A stretch of 11,406 nt of DNA from NCBI GenBank assembly GCA_002432085.1, contig DJFN01000189.1, positions 1 through 11,406 of the forward strand. The letters are read 5' to 3'. Below the pieces are notes generated by a model that ran no database searches, was not told the origin of the DNA, and saw only the letters and a program-made list of their open reading frames with translations. The position numbers and the translations under genes were made by a program. Each line of letters starts with the position of its first letter. Within the stretch, counting starts at the first letter, position 1. The DNA comes from Flavobacteriales bacterium UBA5871 (GTDB taxonomy: Bacteria; Bacteroidota; Bacteroidia; Flavobacteriales_D; Crocinitomicaceae). Positions 1-5,784 of this stretch are shown here, in pieces.

Positions 1-1773
1 CATAAACGCTTCCTGCGGAACTTCGACCTTGCCGACCTGGCGCATACGTTTCTTACCTTCTTTCTGCTTTTCGAGGAGCTTGCGCTTACGGGTGATATCA
101 CCACCGTAACATTTCGCCGTAACGTCCTTACGGAGGGCTTTGATGGTCTCGCGAGCGATCACTTTCGCACCGATGGCGGCCTGGATCGGAATTTCGAACT
201 GCTGGCGTGGAATGAGCTCCTTGAGCTTGACACAGATCTTTTTCCCAAGATCGTAAGCGTTGCTGCGGTGAACGAGCGCTGAAAGTGCATCCAGCTGTTC
301 GCCGTTGAGCAGCAGGTCCATTTTGATCAGATCCGATTCCTTGTAGCCGATCGGGTGGTAATCGAAAGAAGCGTAGCCGCGTGAAACGGATTTCAGACGG
401 TCGTAGAAGTCGAAAACGATCTCTGCCAGCGGCATTTCGAAGGTAATCTCTACACGGTCCTGCGTCAGGTAAACCTGGTTGCGCAATTCGCCGCGTTTTT
501 CGATGCAAAGCGTCATAATTTGTCCGATGTACTCGGATTTGGTGATCACCTGTGCTTTGATATACGGCTCTTCGATGCGATCGATCACAGAAGGATCAGG
601 AAGCTCCGATGGGTTGTTGACGATCATCATCTTGTCCGGATCTTTTCGCGTATAGCAGTAGTACGACACGTTCGGAACGGTCGTGATCACGGTCATATTG
701 AATTCGCGCTCCAAACGTTCCTGGATGATCTCCATGTGGAGCATACCAAGGAAGCCGCAACGGAAGCCGAAGCCAAGTGCTGCAGAAGATTCCGGCTCGA
801 ACACCAGTGAGGAGTCGTTGAGCTGAAGCTTCTCCATGGAATAGCGGAGCTCCTCGTAATCGTCGGTCTCAACCGGGTAAATTCCGGCGAATACCATCGG
901 TTTTACGTCCTCGAAACCTTTGATGGCCGTTTCGCAGGGGTTAGCCGCAAGGGTGATCGTATCACCGACCTTCACCTCGTTGGCCTGCTTGATCCCGGAA
1001 ATAATATAGCCTACGTCGCCGGCTCTTACTTCGGTTTTCGGGCTGAGATCCATTTTCAGGATTCCGATTTCGTCGGCGTTGTACTCACGGCCGGTATTGA
1101 AGAATTTTACTTTATCGCCCTTGCGGATGATGCCGTTTTTCACACGGTAGTAAGCAATGATACCGCGGAACGGGTTGAACACCGAGTCGAAGATCATTGC
1201 CTGCAGCGGTGCTTTCTCATCGCCTTTCGGTGCCGGAATACGCTCGATTACGGCTGCCAGAATATCCAGAACGCCCAATCCTGTTTTTCCTGAAGCCGGA
1301 ATCACATCCGAAGGATCGCAGCCGATGAGCTCGACGATCTGGTCGGTCACTTCCTCCGGCATTGCGCCCGGAAGGTCCATTTTATTCAAAATAGGAATGA
1401 TCTCGAGGTCGTGCTCGAGCGCCAGGTAGAGGTTGGAAATGGTCTGCGCTTCGATTCCCTGGGAAGCATCCACGATCAGCAACGCGCCTTCGCAAGCAGC
1501 GATCGAGCGGGAAACTTCGTAGGAAAAGTCCACGTGTCCGGGAGTGTCGATGAGGTTGAGAACATAGTCTTCGCCTTTGAACTTGTAGTTCATCTGGATC
1601 GCGTGGGACTTGATCGTAATCCCGCGTTCACGCTCCAGGTCCATATCATCGAGCGCCTGCGCCTGCATTTCCCGGTCGGAGATCGTTCCGGTAGTCTGGA
1701 GCAAACGGTCGGCCAGCGTACTTTTTCCGTGGTCGATATGGGCAATGATGCAAAAGTTGCGTATGTTCTTCAT
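1..1773 (-). CDS. lepA: Elongation factor 4 (LepA), 3' end cut by window
   Basis: Translational GTPase of the EF-G-like family; the family acts on the ribosome in back-translocation or in initiation and assembly. The frame is open from the ATG at 1773 down to base 1, giving 591 residues; family members have about 598, so only about the last 6-8 residues and the stop lie outside. Visible motifs: the G1 loop AHIDHGKST (about residues 11-19), a switch I region ending RERGITI, G3 DTPGH (76-80), G4 NKMD (130-133), and the LepA-specific C-terminus with [20 protein letters not shown] and [12 protein letters not shown]. The start is fixed by the canonical N-terminus ([18 protein letters not shown]) and by a TATCTTTG promoter element 5 bp upstream. 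It lies downstream of the bestrophin gene on the same strand, 164 bp away, and appears to have its own promoter. No frameshift seen. Confidence 0.98.
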   Translation of the reverse strand, partial: MKNIRNFCIIAHIDHGKSTLADRLLQTTGTISDREMQAQALDDMDLERERGITIKSHAIQMNYKFKGEDYVLNLIDTPGHVDFSYEVSRSIAACEGALLIVDASQGIEAQTISNLYLALEHDLEIIPILNKMDLPGAMPEEVTDQIVELIGCDPSDVIPASGKTGLGVLDILAAVIERIPAPKGDEKAPLQAMIFDSVFNPFRGIIAYYRVKNGIIRKGDKVKFFNTGREYNADEIGILKMDLSPKTEVRAGDVGYIISGIKQANEVKVGDTITLAANPCETAIKGFEDVKPMVFAGIYPVETDDYEELRYSMEKLQLNDSSLVFEPESSAALGFGFRCGFLGMLHMEIIQERLEREFNMTVITTVPNVSYYCYTRKDPDKMMIVNNPSELPDPSVIDRIEEPYIKAQVITKSEYIGQIMTLCIEKRGELRNQVYLTQDRVEITFEMPLAEIVFDFYDRLKSVSRGYASFDYHPIGYKESDLIKMDLLLNGEQLDALSALVHRSNAYDLGKKICVKLKELIPRQQFEIPIQAAIGAKVIARETIKALRKDVTAKCYGGDITRKRKLLEKQKEGKKRMRQVGKVEVPQEAFM

Positions 1774-1778
1774 GGGCG

Positions 1779-1786
1779 CAAAGATA
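1779..1786 (-). promoter_or_regulatory. Bacteroidota -7 promoter element for lepA (TATCTTTG)
   Basis: The minus strand reads TATCTTTG, a full match to the Bacteroidota -7 consensus TAnnTTTG, followed by CGCCC and the lepA ATG. No TTTG-like -33 element is seen; the sequence immediately upstream is octamer repeat (sense strand CAACTAATCAAC). With so short a distance the transcript would start at or very close to the ATG, which suggests a leaderless or nearly leaderless mRNA. Confidence 0.6.
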
Positions 1787-1832
1787 GTTGATTAGTTGGA
1801 GAGTTTGTGAGTTGTTGAGTTGAAGAATTGGA
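1785..1832. repeat. Six tandem degenerate octamers (GAGTTGNN)
   Basis: Read on the plus strand, six consecutive 8-bp units occur: TAGTTGAT, TAGTTGGA, GAGTTTGT, GAGTTGTT, GAGTTGAA and GAATTGGA. On the lepA sense strand this is an array of CAACTNNN. It overlaps the -7 element by two bases and occupies the region where a -33 element would be. Further copies of the core (GAAGTTGGAAGTT) occur at 1852-1864. The same unit recurs at 2855-3124. Confidence 0.8.
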
Positions 1833-1886
1833 AGTTACGGGTCGCTGGTTAGAAGTTGGAAGTTGCCGGTGGGAGAAATGACGCTG

Positions 1887-1908
1887 CGACCCTCTTCGAA
1901 AGGGATCG
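1887..1908. repeat. Imperfect palindrome centred on TTCGAA, REP-like
   Basis: Between the bestrophin stop and the lepA promoter, CGACCCTCTT followed by CGAAAGGGATCG forms a near-perfect inverted repeat. On the minus strand, CGA and CCCT pair with AGGG and TCG, with one bulged T and a small CGA loop. No T-run follows on either strand, so it is not a convincing terminator. It resembles the short palindromic units that are scattered in many bacterial genomes, but copy number cannot be judged from this window. Confidence 0.4.
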
Positions 1909-1937
1909 AGCCAGGCATGCGCTTCACCTGGAAAAGA

Positions 1938-2840
1938 TTATTCTCCCTTTACCGGATTTCCGACCTGTTTCAGCATGATTGTTCGCACCACACCGGCGAT
2001 GCGCTCAGCCATTTTATCGGTTGGAAGATCGTTCTCATCTGTTCCGAACGGATCCTCGATTTCTTCCGCCAGTACTTCCAGCGAAACGAACACGTAGAAG
2101 ATGAACGTTGCGATGATGGCTGTGAAATAGCTGAATGTCGGAATGAGCGTCAACGGAAGTGTGATAACGTACGAAAAGATAAATTTCTTGAAAAACAGGC
2201 TGTAAGAATACGGAATCGGCGTGTTCTTGATCCGCTCGCATGCACCGATGCAATCCAGGAAAGCGTTGAGATTCCGGTCGATCCGGAGAATGTCTTCTTC
2301 GCTAAGCTTGCCTTCGCGTTTCAGCTGGTAGATCTTCAGCCAGATCAATTCCACCACTCCTGATGGAATGTGATCGACCTGCTGTAAAAACACCTTTTCT
2401 TCGGGTGTGAGGTCCAGCAGCTCGAATTTCGTGCCGTCGCGCAGGTGCTCTTTGCAGACGATCGGGAAATTGGCAATGTGACGGGCGAAGAAGTCGTTGT
2501 GTTCCTTATCGAGCTCCATCGCAGCGATCTTCACCGCCAGGTTGCGCGAATCGTTCACGAGCTCGCCCCATTTCCGGCGACCTTCCCACCAGCGATCGTA
2601 GGCGGTATTCGTACGGAAAACAAGCAGGAACGAGATCACAAATCCGAGCAGCGAATACAGCGAGAAGAGCTTTTCCAGCGAAGCAAAAGAGCCTTTCGGG
2701 AAAAAACGCAGCTCGATGTAAGCCAGCACCAGCGTGAACAGGCAGATAAAAGCCAGCTCTTTCTTCAGGATCTGCAGCGTATCGCTCTTCGCCAGATGGA
2801 AGATCATTCGTCGCCAGCTTTTCGGATTGTATTGGATCAT
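1938..2840 (-). CDS. Bestrophin-family anion channel (UPF0187)
   Basis: Predicted 300-residue inner-membrane protein of the bestrophin / RFP-TM family, whose members form pentameric anion or cation channels. Visible: a hydrophobic segment near residues 27-42, a second near 58-75 running into the family signature FRTNTAYDRWWEGRRKWG (75-92), the conserved GACERIKNTPIPYSYS (199-214), C-terminal membrane segments (about 219-256), and the acidic EEIEDPFGTDENDLP (259-273) that corresponds to the Ca2+-clasp region of animal bestrophins. The frame stays open 34 codons further upstream, but that part translates octamer repeats; the ATG at 2840 starts a typical family N-terminus and follows a TATATTTG element. 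The transported ion and physiological role cannot be read from sequence. It precedes lepA on the same strand. Confidence 0.92.
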   Translation of the reverse strand: MIQYNPKSWRRMIFHLAKSDTLQILKKELAFICLFTLVLAYIELRFFPKGSFASLEKLFSLYSLLGFVISFLLVFRTNTAYDRWWEGRRKWGELVNDSRNLAVKIAAMELDKEHNDFFARHIANFPIVCKEHLRDGTKFELLDLTPEEKVFLQQVDHIPSGVVELIWLKIYQLKREGKLSEEDILRIDRNLNAFLDCIGACERIKNTPIPYSYSLFFKKFIFSYVITLPLTLIPTFSYFTAIIATFIFYVFVSLEVLAEEIEDPFGTDENDLPTDKMAERIAGVVRTIMLKQVGNPVKGE

Positions 2841-2844
2841 AGTG

Positions 2845-2852
2845 CAAATATA
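2845..2852 (-). promoter_or_regulatory. -7 promoter element for bestrophin gene (TATATTTG)
   Basis: The minus strand reads TATATTTG, matching TAnnTTTG, then CACT and the ATG at 2840. A leaderless or very short leader is implied. The upstream sense strand is CAACTAATCAACTCGCCAAC, that is, octamer repeat, with no recognisable -33 TTTG. A near copy (TATATTGG) of the element is present in the second repeat block at 3012-3019. Confidence 0.6.
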
Positions 2853-3014
2853 AACAGTTGGCGAGTTGATTAGTTGAAGAGTTACTAGTTGGAAGTTGGA
2901 AAGTTTGGGTTGAGAAAAACAGCATACGTTTATTTCCGCCAAACTATACAGCTCTCAACTTTATAATCAGAAATTAGCGGCTCATACTTCCAACTCGCCA
3001 ACTTCTAACTTCCA
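2847..3014. repeat. Repeat block A, first copy of a tandem duplication
   Basis: Begins AATATAAACAGTTG and ends AACTTCTAACTTCCA, abutting block B. It shares with B a perfect 45-bp stretch (2872-2916 versus 3023-3067) and a weaker match across the CCGCCAA-ACTATACA part. Relative to B it has an extra 16 bp after the opening 14-mer (exactly two octamers) and about 36 extra bp before the final AACTTCTAACTTCCA. It contains a perfect 13-bp inverted repeat, AGTTGGCGAGTTG at 2856-2868 and its complement at 2991-3003. Confidence 0.85.
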
Positions 3015-3120
3015 ATATAAACAGTTGAAGAGTTACTAGTTGGAAGTTGGAAAGTTTGGGTTGAGAAGCAGAGTGTAATTATTCCCGCCAACTATACAAC
3101 TCGTCAACTTCTAACTTCCA
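3014..3120. repeat. Repeat block B, second shorter copy
   Basis: Starts with the same AATATAAACAGTTG as block A (3014-3027) and ends with the same AACTTCTAACTTCCA. It is about 60 bp shorter than A through two gaps, one exactly two octamers long. TAGTTGGAAGTT at 3037-3048 is perfectly complementary to 3113-3124, giving a possible long-range hairpin. Its leading TATATTGG (minus strand) looks like a decayed copy of the bestrophin -7 element. Confidence 0.85.
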
Positions 3121-3129
3121 ACTATATTG

Positions 3130-3137
3130 TACTTTTG
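3130..3137 (+). promoter_or_regulatory. -7 promoter element for DUF4286-rsmA (TACTTTTG)
   Basis: TACTTTTG matches TAnnTTTG and is followed after 16 bp by the DUF4286 ATG at 3154. The upstream sense strand is again CAACT-repeat (CAACTCGTCAACTTCTAAC, then TTCCAAC). No -33 TTTG is visible at the expected spacing, and no Shine-Dalgarno sequence lies in the short leader. Confidence 0.55.
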
Positions 3138-3153
3138 CCCAAAATCCTCCGAT

Positions 3154-3480
3154 ATGCAGGTTTTATACAATGTTACGGTCAGCATCGATGTCAATTGCGA
3201 GCAGGAATGGCGTTCGTGGATGCGATCAGTTCATATTCCCGACGTCATGGCTACCGGTTGTTTCGTGCAAAGCTGGTTTTCCCGCCTCAATGGTTCGGAA
3301 GAAGAAGGCGGAGCCACGTATGCGATCACTTATGTGGCGCGCAGCAAGGAAGACATGGACCGTTACACGGAACAGCATGCGCCGGCGCTGCAACTGGACC
3401 ATTCCGAGAAATTCAACGGGCGTTTTGCGGCGTTCCGTACGATGCTCGACGTGATCGAACACTACCAGTATGCAGGTTAG
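3154..3480 (+). CDS. DUF4286 family small protein
   Basis: A 108-residue soluble protein without signal peptide or membrane segment. It opens MQVLYNVTVSIDVNCEQEW and continues with a pattern (W...HIPDVMATGCF, then YAITYVA, ERYxEQHAP-like TEQHAPALQLDH and FNGRFAAFRT) that I recognise as DUF4286, a Bacteroidota family of unknown function with a ferredoxin-like, dimeric alpha/beta-barrel-like sequence pattern. The ATG at 3154 was chosen because the family begins there; an upstream TTG would give nine unrelated residues and overlaps the promoter. Its last 11 bases overlap the start of rsmA, a linkage often seen in Bacteroidota, so the two are probably translationally coupled. No function should be assigned beyond that. 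Confidence 0.85.
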   Translation: MQVLYNVTVSIDVNCEQEWRSWMRSVHIPDVMATGCFVQSWFSRLNGSEEEGGATYAITYVARSKEDMDRYTEQHAPALQLDHSEKFNGRFAAFRTMLDVIEHYQYAG

Positions 3481-4261
3481 AGCGAAAAAACACCTTGGAC
3501 AGCATTTTCTCAAGGACGAGAAAGTTTCCCAACGCATAGCCGACCAGTACGGAGCTCATAACGGCTGTAAGAAAGCCATCGAGATCGGGCCGGGAACAGG
3601 TGCGCTGACGAAATACCTGCTCAACGACAAACAAACCGAATGGTGGCTGCTGGATGTCGACGAAGAATCGATAGCATACCTGCGGGAACGCTTTCCCGAG
3701 CTTGGCGACCACATCGTGCACGGGGATTTCCTGCGCATGGACCCGACAAAACTCGTGGGCGAGCAGCCCTTTGCCGTCGTAGGAAATTTCCCTTACAACA
3801 TTTCCTCGCAGATCCTGTTCCGCTGCATCGATTTCAAGGACCAGATCCCCGAAATCATGGGCATGTTCCAGAAAGAAGTGGCCGAGCGCGTGGCCGAAAA
3901 ACCCGGCTCGAAGAAATACGGCATCCTGAGCGTGCTCCTGCAGGCTTATTACGATATTCAGTATTGTTTCACGGTCGACGAACACGTATTCGATCCGCCA
4001 CCGAAAGTTAAATCCGGTGTGATCCGCTGTACGCGCAATGATCGCACCAGCCTTCCGTGTGATGAAAAGCTCTTCAAAACCATCGTAAAAATGAGCTTTA
4101 ACCAGCGCCGTAAGACGATCCGGAACTCGATCAAAGCCCTTTTGCCGGCGTCTTATCCGGACAACGAAGTGCTGCAGCTGCGCCCGGAACGCCTCTCGGT
4201 AGAGGACTTTATCGCACTGACTCAATGGATTGAACAGGTGAATCCCGTGAAAAACTCGTGA
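3470..4261 (+). CDS. rsmA: 16S rRNA (adenine1518-N6/adenine1519-N6)-dimethyltransferase RsmA (KsgA)
   Basis: Cytoplasmic SAM-dependent enzyme that dimethylates two adjacent adenines in the 3'-terminal helix of 16S rRNA late in small-subunit assembly. The 263 residues cover the whole family length. Visible: N-terminal KKHLGQHFLKD (6-16), SAM motif I EIGPGTGALT (38-47), the acidic ribose-contact stretch LDVDEES (61-67), HGDFL (84-88), motif IV NFPYN (106-110, the catalytic NxPY), FDPPPKVKSGV (174-184) and the C-terminal RNA-contact FNQRRKT (210-216). The ATG at 3470 lies inside the DUF4286 gene (11-bp overlap); the conserved KKHLGQ begins five residues later. No Shine-Dalgarno sequence is seen, in keeping with coupling to the upstream gene. 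Confidence 0.97.
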   Translation: MQVRAKKHLGQHFLKDEKVSQRIADQYGAHNGCKKAIEIGPGTGALTKYLLNDKQTEWWLLDVDEESIAYLRERFPELGDHIVHGDFLRMDPTKLVGEQPFAVVGNFPYNISSQILFRCIDFKDQIPEIMGMFQKEVAERVAEKPGSKKYGILSVLLQAYYDIQYCFTVDEHVFDPPPKVKSGVIRCTRNDRTSLPCDEKLFKTIVKMSFNQRRKTIRNSIKALLPASYPDNEVLQLRPERLSVEDFIALTQWIEQVNPVKNS

Positions 4262-4289
4262 ATAAGTAATTGTTACCAATTGTGAAATG

Positions 4290-4310
4290 AGGCGTTAAAG
4301 CCTTTATTTT
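4290..4310 (+). terminator. Weak candidate terminator after rsmA
   Basis: AGGC, a six-base loop GTTAAA, and GCCT are followed by TTATTTT. The stem is only 4-5 bp, so this is a marginal hairpin; its position between the rsmA stop and the next promoter is what makes it plausible. Confidence 0.3.
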
Positions 4311-4314
4311 CGAC

Positions 4315-4322
4315 TATATTTG
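4315..4322 (+). promoter_or_regulatory. -7 promoter element for DksA-like/lspA (TATATTTG)
   Basis: TATATTTG matches TAnnTTTG and lies 37 bp before the ATG at 4360. No clear -33 element and no CAACT repeats are present upstream. This promoter therefore differs from the three repeat-associated promoters in the window both in context and in having a real 5' leader. Confidence 0.5.
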
Positions 4323-4359
4323 TCCCCACAACTACTCTGAGTAAAATTATAAGTGCTTT

Positions 4360-4743
4360 ATGTCACAGGAAAAAACAAGATATTCTGATTCCGAACTGGA
4401 TGAATTCCGTGTGCTGATCAACGAGAAGTTGAAAGAAGCCAACGAGGATTATGAGTTATTGAAAGGATCGCTTTCACACAGTGATAACCACGGTACGGAC
4501 GATACAGGAAGAACCTTCAACATGATGGAAGACGGTTCTGAAACACTTTCTCGTGAAGAAGTTGCACAACTGGCGGCTCGCCAGGAGAAATTCATCGAGA
4601 ACCTCCGCAGCGCATTGCAGCGCATCGAGAATAAAACATACGGTATCTGCCGTGTGACCGGCAAGCTGATCGCCAAAGAGCGTTTGCGCCTTGTACCTCA
4701 TGCTACCCTTAGCATCGAGGCGAAGAACATGCAAAACCGATAA
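4360..4743 (+). CDS. DksA/TraR-family protein lacking the four-cysteine zinc finger
   Basis: A 127-residue cytoplasmic protein with the DksA layout: two long helices (about 12-37 and 62-92) that should form a coiled coil, a tip with D58 and E61 in the place of the DxxDxA tip of E. coli DksA, then the globular YGICRVTGKLIAKERLRLVPHAT (94-116). DksA binds the RNA polymerase secondary channel with ppGpp and adjusts promoter output. Only one of the four zinc-ligand cysteines is left (C97); the others are replaced by T100 and, approximately, S118 and A121. This is usual for the Bacteroidota branch of the family, so a role as RNA polymerase modulator is inferred and not shown. It ends 3 bp before lspA and shares its promoter. 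Confidence 0.88.
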   Translation: MSQEKTRYSDSELDEFRVLINEKLKEANEDYELLKGSLSHSDNHGTDDTGRTFNMMEDGSETLSREEVAQLAARQEKFIENLRSALQRIENKTYGICRVTGKLIAKERLRLVPHATLSIEAKNMQNR

Positions 4744-4746
4744 GCA

Positions 4747-5469
4747 TTGAAGCGGAATCTGGCAATTGTCGGCACAATCGTTGTCGCCCTCTTACTTATT
4801 GACCAGGCGGTAAAAATCTGGATCAAGACCCATTTTTACCCGGGTGAGCCGTTGCCGGTTTTCGGCGAGTGGTTTCGTCTGCTCTATATCGAAAACCAGG
4901 GAATGGCATTCGGAACGACGTTTGGTTCCGGGATGTGGGCGAAGCTCGGTCTGAGCATTTTTCGTATCATCGCCATCGCCGGAATCGGTTGGTACTGGTG
5001 GAAACAGGCCAAAAGAGGTGCACGCCGCGAGCTGCTGATTGCCATCGGGTTCATTTTTGCCGGCGCGACCGGGAACCTGATCGATTCCATGTTCTACGAT
5101 TTCATCTTCGATTACGACCCGTGCGTTTCCTTCAATCACCTCGAAGGATCGGGCGTTTATGCCGATTGTCCGTTTATCGGCAAGACGGAAGTGCGCCACA
5201 CCGGCTTCCTGATGGGGAACGTGGTCGATATGTTCCAGTTCACCATGACGTGGCCCGAATGGGTTCCGTGGGTGGGCGGCGAAGAAGTTTTCCCGGCGAT
5301 CTGGAACGTGGCCGATGCCTGCATCACCGTTGGTGTGTTCATGATCCTGTTCCGTCAGCGCGTGTACTTTAAGAAAGACCCGAACAACACGGTGATCAAG
5401 TTTCCGCCGACCGAAGAAAAGCCGCAATTCCCCAACGAAGAGCTTCCTGCTGACCATTTGCCGAAGTGA
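4747..5469 (+). CDS. lspA: Lipoprotein signal peptidase (signal peptidase II)
   Basis: Inner-membrane aspartyl peptidase that removes the signal peptide of diacylglyceryl-prolipoproteins just before the lipidated cysteine. Visible: a first membrane segment with the IDQAVK motif (18-23), IENQGMAFG (48-56), GATGNLID (106-113), and the catalytic aspartates D161 in GNVVDMFQF and D190 in WNVADACITVG. The start must be the TTG at 4747: the preceding in-frame codons are GCA and the TAA of the DksA-like gene, and the next in-frame ATG lies after essential motifs. At 240 residues it is much longer than the about 165 of E. coli, because of an extended segment (about 114-155) between GNLID and the first catalytic Asp and a hydrophilic tail after residue 206. 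Longer loops are known in Bacteroidota homologues. Its likely substrates include lipoproteins encoded in this window. Confidence 0.95.
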   Translation: MKRNLAIVGTIVVALLLIDQAVKIWIKTHFYPGEPLPVFGEWFRLLYIENQGMAFGTTFGSGMWAKLGLSIFRIIAIAGIGWYWWKQAKRGARRELLIAIGFIFAGATGNLIDSMFYDFIFDYDPCVSFNHLEGSGVYADCPFIGKTEVRHTGFLMGNVVDMFQFTMTWPEWVPWVGGEEVFPAIWNVADACITVGVFMILFRQRVYFKKDPNNTVIKFPPTEEKPQFPNEELPADHLPK

Positions 5470-5549
5470 TCCCAATAGAGCAGGCAAGATTATCTTTTTA
5501 CCACAAAAGGCACAAAAGACAAGTTATATAGTTAGCGTAGCCGAAAAGC

Positions 5550-5570
5550 GGTCTCCGCAGCGCGGAGACC
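5550..5570. repeat. Perfect 9-bp hairpin inside the MITE-like element
   Basis: GGTCTCCGC, loop AGC, GCGGAGACC: nine perfect, GC-rich pairs with a three-base loop. GCGTA at 5535-5539 and TACGC at 5571-5575 could extend the fold beyond an unpaired ten-base segment on the left arm. AGCGGT (5547-5552) can alternatively pair with ACCGCT (5584-5589). No T-run follows directly, so it is not a standard intrinsic terminator. Confidence 0.8.
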
Positions 5571-5683
5571 TACGCAAAGATAAACCGCTGTTAGGCTAAT
5601 AAAATCAGGTATTGCACGTACGCCTACCGTCAGCAAGTATTTATTTCCGTAAGATTTTCAGATTTGATAACAGCCTCTGTGTA

Positions 5684-5700
5684 ATCCGCCTCAGGCGGAT
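5684..5700. repeat. Perfect 7-bp hairpin inside the MITE-like element
   Basis: ATCCGCC, loop TCA, GGCGGAT. CTGTGT (5677-5682) can pair with ACACAG (5713-5718) outside it, giving a nested structure near the right end of the element. Confidence 0.75.
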
Positions 5701-5784
5701 GCTTCGAACCACACACAGCACTTCAAAAAAACTTTGTGCCTTTTGTGGCGAAAGAAAAAATCAGAAAACAGATTGTTGATTGAT

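Larger units (their letters stand above)
2841..3153. other. Divergent intergenic region filled with octamer repeats and two promoters
   Basis: This 313-bp gap separates the divergent bestrophin and DUF4286 genes. It holds a minus-strand promoter element at its left end (2845-2852), a plus-strand one at its right end (3130-3137), and between them two head-to-tail copies of a repeat block built from AGTTG/CAACT units. The left part of each copy is purine-rich on the plus strand and the right part is pyrimidine-rich, so the region can fold back on itself. I see no ORF of its own and no RNA gene. Confidence 0.75.
5501..5748. mobile_element. MITE-like element with 16-bp perfect inverted ends
   Basis: CCACAAAAGGCACAAA at 5501-5516 is repeated exactly in inverse orientation at 5733-5748, enclosing a 248-bp non-coding segment. 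The ends are flanked by T-rich sequence on the left and A-rich sequence on the right. Inside lie two compact hairpins (5550-5570 and 5684-5700). Size, inverted ends, absence of coding and convergent location fit a non-autonomous miniature element or a large palindromic intergenic repeat. No unambiguous target-site duplication is seen, and no transposase is nearby to assign a family. Confidence 0.5.
5470..5784. other. Convergent intergenic region without a gene
   Basis: This 315-bp gap between the ends of lspA (plus) and the EnvC-like gene (minus) is mostly occupied by an inverted-repeat element with internal hairpins (5501-5748). I see no ORF with coding character, no tRNA and no promoter. 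The hairpins could serve as terminators for both converging transcripts. Confidence 0.7.

Noticed and set aside
2841..2942. 34-codon N-terminal extension of the bestrophin protein
   Set aside because: It translates the octamer repeats and the promoter; the family N-terminus begins at the ATG at 2840.
1785..3124. CRISPR array
   Set aside because: The units are 8 bp, contiguous and without unique spacers, and no cas genes are present.
3413..4279. Minus-strand frame of 288 codons opposite rsmA
   Set aside because: rsmA is unmistakable on the plus strand; the antisense frame has no motif.
3470..4743. Transferred or recently inserted gene block (rsmA, DksA-like)
   Set aside because: Base composition and codon use look like the neighbours, and the families are core Bacteroidota genes; ileS, often next to the DksA-like/lspA pair, is absent here, but that alone indicates only rearrangement.
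5535..5600. tRNA or small structured RNA gene
   Set aside because: Strong hairpins are present, but there is no cloverleaf, no T-loop (GTTCRA) and no CCA-proximal acceptor stem; the folds are better explained as part of the inverted-repeat element.
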